DNA of 64,000 nucleotides, taken from assembly GCF_011305995.1 (NCBI RefSeq), contig NZ_CP049910.1, positions 2,604,001-2,668,000 of the forward strand, read 5' to 3'. The notes beneath the pieces were generated by a model. It worked only from the letters and a program-made list of their open reading frames with translations, was not told the DNA's origin and did no database searches. The DNA comes from Diaphorobacter sp. HDW4A (GTDB taxonomy: Bacteria; Pseudomonadota; Gammaproteobacteria; Burkholderiales; Burkholderiaceae_C). The position numbers and the translations under genes are program-made. Below are positions 17,295 through 26,000 of the stretch, in pieces (the stretch's first letter is position 1; each line of letters starts with the position of its first letter).

Positions 17295-18713
17295 CTAACA
17301 GGTTTTCCTATCACCCATACTCGCACCGAACGTCTTTACCTCGGCTCTATTTCGAGAGTTTTTAGCAGGGCTTTCAGCACGTCTCTCATTCAATACTTTA
17401 GTGCCAGGTTTTTGAGCCTCAGCATCCATAACTTGTTGCTCGAAATGTCTTAGCACATGCTCTTTCTGCGCTCTAGTGCTAGCACTCCCAAGGTCTACCT
17501 TATGATAATCCACTGTAGTTCCCGGTTTCTTCAGCAAATCTTGGGCTTTTTTATGGGTTATATCCGACGTCCGGTCATTCATCCCTTGCTTTCCTCCACC
17601 CGCACTTCCTACATAAACTTCATTTCCATTTCGGTATACGTACACGCCTGGGGTATTTGGCAAGTTGGCTGGAGCCTTCTCCCAACCCAACGGATCCAAC
17701 CACGTTAGCGGATTAGGTGAGTAAGTTCCTAAATTTATACCTCCAGCTATTCCAATCGGATCCGGACAAACAAACCGCCCCACATTCGCATCGTAGTACC
17801 GGAACGTGTTGTAGTGCAGCCCCGTTTCCCTGTCCAGGTACTGCCCCTGGAACCTCAGATTCTGCTGCCTTTCATCCTGCGCGGTCGGGCTGTCCCCTTC
17901 GTCCAATGGATGAACCACACTCCCGCCGAGCGTTTTGGCTTCCCACTCCTCCGACACCGTCGAGCCCCACGTCTTGTAGCTCGCCTGCCAGATCACCTGA
18001 CCTTGGGCGTTCGCCAGCTCCTGCGGCATGCCGACCTGGTCGGTGTGGAAGTAGTAGACATTGCACAGCCGCGCGTTGTCATCTGTTCCCGTTTTGGGTA
18101 GAGCGTTTGTTGACGGGCTCAGGGCTTGCCAATACTGCGCCTCAAGCGTGTCGTTTGCAGCGGATTGTTGCGACGTCGGCTGCACTCCAGTTGTCGTATT
18201 CGCCTCTTTGGATTCACCCGAGACGGGATCATCCGTCGTCCCCAACCCGCCCTGCTCCGTGCTCTCCCCATCCGCATCCAGCCTCGCCAGCGGCACGTAG
18301 CTGTCCGGCTCGTACACGTAGCTGTCCGGCTCGTACACGTAGCTGTCCGGCTCGTACACGTAGCTGATGATGGCACTGCCCCTGCGCTCTTCGATCAGCC
18401 GCATGCCTTCCCAGATGAAGACGGTTTTGCCGAAGCTGTCGTGTTTGGCTACGCGTCTGCCTATGGCGTCGTAGTCGAACCTCGTGGTCTGGGTGGTGGC
18501 GTGTTCGGTGCCGGGGCGACGCGTCGTGGTGACTTCCACGAGGTTGTTTTCTTCATCCCACACGGAGCTTTGGTCCGTGTGTTTGCCGCTGAGCTTGCGG
18601 ATCAGTCGTGCATGACCGTCGTAGAAGTAGCGTTTGTCTTCGAACACCCGCACCAAGTTGTCGCGCATATAGCCGCGCTGCGAGAGGATCGCGCGTCTCT
18701 TTCCACACTCCAT
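17295..18713 (-). CDS. displaced Rhs C-terminal cassette with GIY-YIG nuclease tip
   Basis: A 472-residue orphan Rhs tip. Residues about 8-344 repeat the last part of the Rhs core, including FRYYDANVGRFVCPDPIG and the closing DPLGW. From 345 the sequence is unrelated to the other cassettes. It shows a GIY-YIG nuclease pattern: GVYVY (356-360), YVG (367-369), an arginine near 381, a glutamate near 425 and an asparagine near 442. It would cut DNA if delivered. It has no PAAR or N-terminal region, so it can act only after recombination with the full rhs gene, or not at all. It contains a 21-bp triplication (18294-18356). The immunity candidate follows. Confidence 0.75.
   Translation of the reverse strand: MECGKRRAILSQRGYMRDNLVRVFEDKRYFYDGHARLIRKLSGKHTDQSSVWDEENNLVEVTTTRRPGTEHATTQTTRFDYDAIGRRVAKHDSFGKTVFIWEGMRLIEERRGSAIISYVYEPDSYVYEPDSYVYEPDSYVPLARLDADGESTEQGGLGTTDDPVSGESKEANTTTGVQPTSQQSAANDTLEAQYWQALSPSTNALPKTGTDDNARLCNVYYFHTDQVGMPQELANAQGQVIWQASYKTWGSTVSEEWEAKTLGGSVVHPLDEGDSPTAQDERQQNLRFQGQYLDRETGLHYNTFRYYDANVGRFVCPDPIGIAGGINLGTYSPNPLTWLDPLGWEKAPANLPNTPGVYVYRNGNEVYVGSAGGGKQGMNDRTSDITHKKAQDLLKKPGTTVDYHKVDLGSASTRAQKEHVLRHFEQQVMDAEAQKPGTKVLNERRAESPAKNSRNRAEVKTFGASMGDRKTC
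18294..18356 (-). repeat. 21-bp in-frame triplicate repeat in Rhs core
   Basis: Three exact tandem 21-bp units encode SYVYEPD three times, where the other three Rhs copies in this window have one. The expansion keeps the frame. Confidence 0.9.
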
Positions 18714-18974
18714 CTGATCGAAATAATTGCATCAGACAAAATGGGGCTCTCATTCCTTAAGTGAAATCTCAGCGTAACTGATATTGCGCCAACTTCAAGT
18801 TTAGTATTGTCGTTCCAAAAAAGCCACGGGAAGGGATTGGCAAATGCCCCAGCAAGCACCCCAAACTGTATACGCCTATCATTTTTATTTTATTTTTTCC
18901 TTTTTTGAGGATCTGGAAAAACCCCTATAAAATGTAGATCATTATATAATTTACCCGACTCTTCAGGTATAAAC

Positions 18975-19292
18975 TCATGCCCCCCCATAATAATACAACG
19001 CATTACCAAATTCAACCCCATTCCTCAAACATGCTGCAGCGATCGCGCGCTCCGTTTTGACTGAATTACAACCAACCTCTTTACAAAGCTCGTCAACTGG
19101 AAGTAGTTTATTTCTAAAAGTTCCAAAGGCCCCAAACATATCAGAATCTATAAAACCCACCTTGAAATCACGTAGAATCGGACTATCCCCATTAGCAACC
19201 TCCATATTTTTTGTGTACTTATTAAAATCAGCGACACTCTTATCCGTACTTCCAAGCCAAACCGAAATAACGTCTTCTTTTTCCGTCATCAT
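18975..19292 (-). CDS. Imm22-like immunity protein, frameshifted in a G7 tract
   Basis: A 105-residue open frame starting with ATG ATG one base after the toxin stop, with TTGGAGG ahead. The start DVISVWLGS, the middle DFKVGFIDSDMF and the end NALYYY resemble the Imm22 (DUF4284) immunity family. The frame ends at a seven-G run on the coding strand (plus C 18980-18986). With six G residues it would continue GHEFIPEESGKLYNDLHFIG and more to a stop at 18890, which fits the usual Imm22 ending. So the gene is either a pseudogene, phase-variable, or a sequencing error. Between 18714 and 18889 lies a further protein-like remnant I cannot assign. Confidence 0.6.
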   Translation of the reverse strand: MMTEKEDVISVWLGSTDKSVADFNKYTKNMEVANGDSPILRDFKVGFIDSDMFGAFGTFRNKLLPVDELCKEVGCNSVKTERAIAAACLRNGVEFGNALYYYGGA

Positions 19293-19293
19293 A

Positions 19294-19632
19294 TCAACAA
19301 CCTCCAATTGAATTACGCCCACCACTTGTATATTTGTCTGCAAAATTTCTAATTCTAGCCAATGCCCCTCTTTTTGTACTCGCTCCTTTAAGATTATCAA
19401 AGAGGATTTGGTGACCAGCTTTACTAGCTCTCTCTGACACACCTGCGGCCAATTTTTTTCCACCAGCATGCGGTCCGCTAAGTATTTTTCCAGGATTCTT
19501 TGGATCTGGAACATTTTGAAAATGCACATCCTTTGTCGGCGTGGTCACTTTTTTTAGTTCTTCGGCACTAAACCCCAAATCTTTCGCCTTGTCTGCCATG
19601 GACACGGGGAACCACTCATGGGAGCCTCTCAA
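19294..19632 (-). pseudogene. Rhs-type toxin tip cut off from its Rhs core by an IS element
   Basis: A 112-residue frame whose first codon (TTG) lies inside the IS inverted repeat. From residue 5 it reads HEWFPVS and continues with SGPHAGGKKLAAG and GHQILFDNLKG blocks. It looks like the C-terminal domain of a polymorphic toxin (possibly a nuclease), but I cannot name the family. The Rhs core that should precede it is missing; beyond the IS lies a different immunity gene. It is probably silent. The partner Imm22-like gene follows after one base. Confidence 0.5.
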
Positions 19633-20889
19633 AACCTCCCCACATCAGCAACATCCGCGAGCAAAAGATAAAGTCCCCGCATGATCACCCCACGCAGTGC
19701 CCTGAAGTTCAACCTGTTCGCCGATGCCTCGCGCAAACGCAAGATCGATGACGTCGGCGACTCGTTGCGGGTGATCGCCCAGCACATCGATTTCGGGGCG
19801 CTTGCCGCATTGGTCGATGCCTTCATCGAGCGCAGTGATGGCCATAGAGGTGGAAGACCCGCCTATACCACCGAGGTCATGGTGCGCATTCTGGTCTTGA
19901 AGCGCCTGTACAACCACTCAGACGAGCAGATGGAATACCAACTGCTCGATCGCATGAGCTACCAGCGCTTTTGCCTGCTGCAGGACTCAATGAACGTACC
20001 CGACCGCAACACCATCTGGCGCTTTGGCGAGTGCATCGGTGTTGATGGTGCAACGGCACTGCTGCAAGGTGTGGACGAGCAACTGCATCGTCATGGCTAT
20101 ATCGCCCGAGGTGGTCAGGCAATCGACGCCACGCTGATTCCGGCACCCCGCCAGCACATCAACAAAGACGATCGCCGCAAGCTCGAAGAAGGCGAGCAGC
20201 CGGACTGGAGCGATGCAAAGCGCCGCCAGAAGGACATCGACGCGACCCATACAAAGAAGCACGGTAAGCACTACTTCGGCTACAAGCTCAGCGTGAGCAT
20301 CGATCACAAACACGGCTTTATCCGGGGCGTTGCCACGGGCACGGCGAGCGAGCACGACGGCCATCACTTTGACGAAGTACTGGATCAGCGCAACACGGGC
20401 AAAGTGGTCGATGCCGACAAGTCCTACCCGAGCGCGCAAACGGCAAGAAATGCTGGGCGCACTGGGCTTCAAGGACGGCATCCAGTGCAAGGCACAAAAG
20501 GGCAAGCCGCTGAGCGAATGCCAGGAGAGGCGCAACCAGCGCATCGCCAAGAGAAGAGCCAAAGTCGAGCACGTGTTCGCGGGTATCCGTCACATGGGCG
20601 GCAAGTTTCTGCGCTCGATTGGGCAGGCACGAGCCACAGCCACCATGACGACGATGGCCGCTTGCTACAACTTGAAGCGCCTGGCTTCGTTCCTGGAACG
20701 CAAGGTGGATGTGTTCTTCAAAGCCACACCCTCAAAGAGGCAGCCACGTGCGCAGACGGCGTAAGGGCTGGAAAACTGGCTGAAAGAGGCCGAAAACCGA
20801 TTGAAAACGTTCAAATTGAGATTTTTGAATGCGGCTGCGTCGTCGCGTTCGGATTGGCTACCGAAATGGGGGGGTTGTGAGAGGCTCCC
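19620..20889 (+). mobile_element. IS5-family insertion sequence, 1270 bp
   Basis: The terminal inverted repeats are 19620-19642 and 20867-20889, matching at 21 of 23 bases and starting GGGAGCCTCTCA. The element carries one transposase gene, interrupted by a frameshift. No target duplication is evident at the ends (TCAT against CGAA), suggesting rearrangement after insertion. It separates an orphan toxin tip from any Rhs core. Confidence 0.85.
19681..20764 (+). pseudogene. IS5-family transposase with +1 frameshift
   Basis: The first frame runs from ATG 19681 and contains the N-terminal IS5 domain and the first two catalytic aspartates (AIDATLIP and VVDADKSY). Homology then continues in the next frame (KRQEMLGALGFKDG through KRRAKVEHVFAGIRH with the catalytic glutamate) to the stop at 20764. 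One extra base near 20437 explains the shift. The site has no classic slippery heptamer, so a decayed gene is more likely than programmed frameshifting. Confidence 0.85.
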
Positions 20890-20968
20890 CGAAGTGAATG
20901 ACCTCAAGATCGTGCGCTCACTACCTCGCTGAAATTACACTTCAGCAGCACCAGAAAAATAATCGGGT

Positions 20969-21295
20969 CTATTTACATCGAAACATTTCCTCAATGGAAA
21001 TCAGATTCTCCGAATCATCATCAAATACTTCATACTCAACTCCTGCCAATAAAAAAAGAAATGCATTGCACAATTTAGCACTCCACCCCACCAGAATCAC
21101 ACGCACATCTGAGGCACTACGGATTAATCGCACATCGTAACTCCAAGTCCCACCTAATTCTACATCCTTGAAATCCAAAAAATTTTCGGCTTGGTGAACA
21201 TCAATCTCAACGACGCCATGTAATTCACCGGAAATGAAATCAAATAAATTATCGATTTTTGAATCTTTATTTAAGATAGTATACTCATAGCTCAT
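20969..21295 (-). CDS. probable immunity protein of the His-rich Rhs tip
   Basis: A small acidic protein of 108 residues, AT-rich, starting 2 bp after the stop of the preceding Rhs cassette. It has no signal peptide and no family I recognise. Position directly after a toxin tip is the only functional evidence. It would act in the cytoplasm. Confidence 0.6.
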   Translation of the reverse strand: MSYEYTILNKDSKIDNLFDFISGELHGVVEIDVHQAENFLDFKDVELGGTWSYDVRLIRSASDVRVILVGWSAKLCNAFLFLLAGVEYEVFDDDSENLISIEEMFRCK

Positions 21296-21297
21296 AC

Positions 21298-22323
21298 CTA
21301 ACTCCCATCTCCATGTGGACGCCCCCTAACCACTGGGAGGTCTGATGGATTCTTAATACCAATATGTGTCTCATCCCCTACGGGCCTTACCTTCCCGCGG
21401 TCATTCAATTGCCGCCCAGAACTGTCTTGTTTATGTACATGAGCATTATTTCCTGATTTATACCCCGACGGGCTTGCATTTCCATGCTGATGAACTCTTA
21501 CCTCTGATCCATCAGCATGACGCCACGTTCTATTTGAAGCATTGTTGGGATTTGCTCTACGAAATCCTGCCTTCGCCAATATTTTTTCAACATGAGCAAC
21601 CGATTTACCCCTCAATTGAGGAAGAGTGCTTGCAGCACAGGTCCAACCTAATGGATCAATCCAAGAAATAGGATTAGGCGAGTAACTCCCTAAATTAGTT
21701 CCCCCACCCAACCCAATCGGATCCGGACAAACAAACCGCCCCACATCCGCATCGTAGTACCGGAACGTGTTGTAGTGCAGCCCCGTTTCCCTGTCCAGAT
21801 ACTGCCCCTGGAACCTCAGATTCTGCTGCCTTTCATCCTGCGCGGTCGGGCTGTCCCCTTCGTCCAATGGATGAACCACACTCCCGCCGAGCGTTTTGGC
21901 TTCCCACTCCTCCGACACCGTCGAGCCCCACGTCTTGTAGCTCGCCTGCCAGATCACCTGACCTTGGGCATTGGCCAGCTCCTGCGGCATGCCGACCTGG
22001 TCGGTGTGGAAGTAGTAGACATTGCACAGCCGCGCGTTGTCGTCCGTTCCTGTCTTGCGCACTGCGTTCGGTGACGGGCTCAGCACTTGCCAGTACTGCG
22101 CCTCAAGAGAGTCGTTTGCCGCAGATTGTTGTGATGTGGGCTGTATTCCACCTGTCGGATCTACCTCTCTGGATTCACCCAAGACGGGATCATCCGTCGT
22201 CTCCAACCCGCCCTGCTCCGTGCTCTCCCCATCCGCATCCAGCCGCGCCAGCGGCGCGTAGCTGTCCGGCTCGTACACGTAGCTGATGATCGCGCTGCCC
22301 CTGCGCTCTTCGATCAGCCGCAT
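21298..22323 (-). CDS. displaced Rhs C-terminal cassette with His-rich toxin tip
   Basis: The longest ATG frame has 341 residues, but Rhs homology extends back to about 22397 (FDYDAIGRRVAKHD), where it abruptly meets the previous immunity gene. Residues 1-227 are Rhs core ending DPLGW. From 228 a distinct tip begins: RGKSVAHVEKILAKAGF, then DGSEVRVHQHGN, NNAHVHKQD and ETHIGIKNP with RGRPHG. Several conserved-looking histidines and arginines suggest a nuclease, but I cannot name the family with confidence. Lacking its N-terminus, it is a reserve tip for recombination into the full rhs gene. Confidence 0.7.
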   Translation of the reverse strand: MRLIEERRGSAIISYVYEPDSYAPLARLDADGESTEQGGLETTDDPVLGESREVDPTGGIQPTSQQSAANDSLEAQYWQVLSPSPNAVRKTGTDDNARLCNVYYFHTDQVGMPQELANAQGQVIWQASYKTWGSTVSEEWEAKTLGGSVVHPLDEGDSPTAQDERQQNLRFQGQYLDRETGLHYNTFRYYDADVGRFVCPDPIGLGGGTNLGSYSPNPISWIDPLGWTCAASTLPQLRGKSVAHVEKILAKAGFRRANPNNASNRTWRHADGSEVRVHQHGNASPSGYKSGNNAHVHKQDSSGRQLNDRGKVRPVGDETHIGIKNPSDLPVVRGRPHGDGS

Positions 22324-22420
22324 GCCTTCCCAGATGAAGACGGTCTTGCCGAAGCTGTCGTGTTTGGCGACGCGTCTGCCTATCGCGTCGTAGTCGAATT
22401 CGGCTATTTTCTACTGAAAA

Positions 22421-23038
22421 TTAGCTTTCAAAATTTATTTCATTACTCAACCTAAAAAAACCCTTACCTACTGAATACTCTCCAACACTCAATAACCCAT
22501 CAATCAACCCATGCTCAAAAATGGAAACCAATGACGCAGGCTGAATTTCATAATTTCTATTAAATTGGGCCCGACTTATGTCGCCAACATCCTCAGAAGA
22601 ATTCCAATAAAAATCTCCATTTTTAGAAAAAAAATAGACTCTCTCATCAAAGAAACCGGGTATCTTTGCCAATATTGAAACTTGATTCGATACTTCGCTA
22701 AAATATGAAAAAAATGAGCCCCCATTTTTGTCAAATTTAAGATAAATTCTATTTGAATCCTTAGTTGTTCTATCGAATTTTCGTACCAGATCAACCACAC
22801 CACCATAACCTTGGTTACAAATATCAACAAGAGCCGCCGATTTGATAGACATTGACTTCTTCAATTGCATCCCATTGGCGACGCCAACATCTCTTAGCTC
22901 TTTCCAAATAGTTTCATACTCATCACAGAAAAAGCAAATTTTTCCAGAATTAAACCCAGGAATTACAACTAATTCAACTCCATCACTTCTTCTTTCGAAG
23001 TGACCAGAGTCTTGGTATATGAAATTAACTTCATTCAT
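22421..23038 (-). CDS. probable immunity protein of the full-length Rhs toxin
   Basis: A 205-residue AT-rich gene starting 28 bp after the Rhs stop. It appears to contain two related halves: GFNSGKICFFCDEYE in the first and GFFDERVYFFSKNGD in the second, each followed by a segment like SAALVDICNQG or PASLVSIFEHG. That suggests an internal duplication. No signal peptide. The family is unknown to me; the role is inferred from position. Confidence 0.6.
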   Translation of the reverse strand: MNEVNFIYQDSGHFERRSDGVELVVIPGFNSGKICFFCDEYETIWKELRDVGVANGMQLKKSMSIKSAALVDICNQGYGGVVDLVRKFDRTTKDSNRIYLKFDKNGGSFFSYFSEVSNQVSILAKIPGFFDERVYFFSKNGDFYWNSSEDVGDISRAQFNRNYEIQPASLVSIFEHGLIDGLLSVGEYSVGKGFFRLSNEINFES

Positions 23039-23066
23039 ACTAATTCGACAAAATGAATAATAAAAC

Positions 23067-26000
23067 TCAAGGGACTGGATAAGAGGTCACAACTTCATTT
23101 GAATTTGGCTTGGTAATCACCAGCACATGATCCAGAACTCGACCGTGACCTGGCAAAGATGCACTCCCACCCTGTTTTCCTGCATTTGGCATTGGAATTT
23201 TATATACCCAATTACCGTTCCCCTGCACTACGGGTTGAATACCTTTTTCCTTGGCTATTTTCCATGCTTCTGCAGTTTTATTTATCGGATTACCATTAAA
23301 AACGCCGTGTTCAACGTTTCGATTTGGCTGGTCTGATCCATGCCTTCGCACGTGATCCTTGCGACTCAATCCGTCCCGATCCCTCGCGCCATTCCACTGT
23401 AAAGGCTTTTCTGGTCCGCAGCCAATCCACCCCAATGGATCAATCCAAGAAATCGGGTTTGGCGAATAGCTTCCTAAATTTGTCCCGCCAAATAACCCAA
23501 TCGGATCCGGACAAACAAACCGCCCCACGTCCGCATCGTAATACCGGAACGTGTTGTAGTGCAGCCCCGTTTCCCTGTCCAGGTACTGCCCCTGGAACCT
23601 CAGATTCTGCTGCTTTTCATCCTGCGTGCTTGGGCTCTCCCCTTGATCCAGCGGATGAACCGCCGTTCCCCCGAGTGTTTTGGCTTCCCACTCTTCCGAC
23701 ACCGTCGAGCCCCACGTCTTGTAGCTCGCCTGCCAGATCACCTGACCTTGGGCATTGGCCAGCTCCTGCGGCATGCCGACCTGGTCGGTGTGGAAGTAGT
23801 AGACATTGCACAGCCGCGCGTTGTCATCTGTTCCTGTTTTTAGTGGAGCAGTCGTTGACGGGCTCAGGGCTTGCCAGTATTGCGCTTCGAGGGAGTCATT
23901 CGCTGCTGGTTGCTGCGACCTTGGTTGTACCCCGTTTGTTGCATCTGCCTCCTTGGATTCACCCAAGACGGGATCATCCGTCGTTCCCAACCCGCCTTGC
24001 TCCGTGCTCTCCCCATCCGCATCCAGCCGCGCCAGCGGCACGTAGCTGTCTGGCTCGTACACGTAGCTGATGATGGCACTGCCCCTGCGCTCTTCGATCA
24101 GCCGCATGCCTTCCCAGATGAAGACGGTCTTGCCGAAGCTGTCGTGTTTGGCTACGCGTCTGCCTATGGCGTCGTAGTCGAATCTCGTGGTCTGGGTGGT
24201 GGCGTGTTCGGTGCCGGGGCGCCGCGTCGTGGTGACTTCCACGAGGTTGTTTTCTTCATCCCACACGAAGCTTTGGTCCGTGTGTTTGCCGCTGAGCTTG
24301 CGGATCAGTCGTGCATGACCGTCGTAGAAGTAGCGTTTGTCTTCGAACACCCGCACTAGGTTGTCGCGCACGTAGCCGCGCTGCGACAGAGCCGTGCCTC
24401 TTTGCACGGCCTGCTGTGTTGCGCTGTCCTGGATGTTGCCTGCGGGGTCGTAGCCGAAGCTTTCATTGGCCGCTTGTGGCAAGGGGTTGCGCACGCCTTG
24501 CAATTCGCCGTGCTGGGTCTGCAGGATGCGGCCCGTGGCGTCGTATTGATGGGCGGTGTCGCCCTGCAGGCTGTGGCGGCTGGCGCGCAGCTCGCCCGCC
24601 TTGTCGTATCGCCATGCTTTGACAAGGCCTTGCAAGCCGCCACGTGATGCCGCGCTGGATGCGGGCTGGGTCAGGCTGTCCAGTGTCTGTTGCCATGCCT
24701 TCGCTCCGGGGTCCCTGGGGCCGAAGGGCTGACTGGCCAGCGTGCCCGATTGGCTCCATGCACCGGTCATGCGACCGACGGGGTCGTATGCATATCTCGT
24801 GTGGGCTCGGCCTTGCGTGCGCAGGGTTTCCTGATGCAGCTCGTCGCGCTCTATGTCGCAGATGAGTTGATGCACCGCTTGAGCGTCGGGGGCCGCCCCG
24901 CTGCGCTGGCTCAGGTTGATCTGGTGGAGATGGCCCGAGCCGTAGTACAGATAGTTCAGCGCCCGCATGCTGTTGCGCGCTGCGATATCAGGCAGTTCTG
25001 TCTGAGTGCGGTTGCCGAGCGGGTCGTGGCTATGGCGCAGTGTGTGGGACTGGCCGCTCGTGTGGTCCGTGGCTGTTTCTGCGACGAGGTTGCCGACTAC
25101 GTCGTATGCGAACTGGTTGCTATGCAATGGGATCAGTTCCGGCGCATCTTCTTCAGCCGAACTTGCTGCGATGACCTTCAGCTTGCTTGCGCGGACCAGT
25201 TGGTCTACTGCATCGTATTGGTAGTGATAGTGATGTGAGGCGGTGCGTTTTTGAACCAGGCGACCGGCTGCATCGCGCAGCAGCTCCGTGCGTCTGGCGT
25301 GGTTGGCCGTACCTGAGTCATCTTGTTCTAAGTGGTCGCCCCAGCCAGCGATCTCTGGGGTCTGACCTTGTACCGTGCTCCCAGTGCTGCTCTGGATGTC
25401 GTCGCCCACACCGGCATGGTGGGTGACTGCCGTGGGCCAACCGTTGCGGTCGTATTCCACGGTGACGCGTTGCCCACCCACGCGATGTTCCTGCACGAGG
25501 CGATCGGCGGCGTCGTACTCAAAAGCGAACGATTCGCCATTTTCGTTGGTTAGTTGGGACAGGCGCAGCGCAGCGTCGTAAGCCAGCGTTACCTGACGGC
25601 TTTCCGCGTCGACGCGATTGAGCAACTGGCTGCGGCGGTTGTAGCAGAACTGGGTGGAGCGACTCAATGGATCATTGACGGTGAGCAGTCGCCCGGCACC
25701 GTCGTAGTCGTAACCCCAGTGCGCCCCGTCCGCTTGCGAGACGCTGCGCAACTGGCCCAAGGCGTCGTGGATTTCCCGTGTCACGTTGCCGGCCGCATCG
25801 CGTTGCGACTGCCTGTTTCCCCAGCCGTCGTATTCATACTCCGTGGTACGGCCAGAGCAGTCGGTGTAACTACTCAGAAGTGCTCGCTCATTCCAGCGCA
25901 GTCGCTTGATGCCGCCTTTCGCGTCCTCGATCTGCAGCGGCAGGCCGCGCTTGTCATAGACGTAGGTCGTGGTGTGACCATCGGGCTCAGTGATGCTGGT

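Noticed and set aside
20430..20445. programmed frameshift in the IS5 transposase
   Set aside because: The needed shift is +1 and no slippery heptamer is visible; a one-base insertion is simpler.
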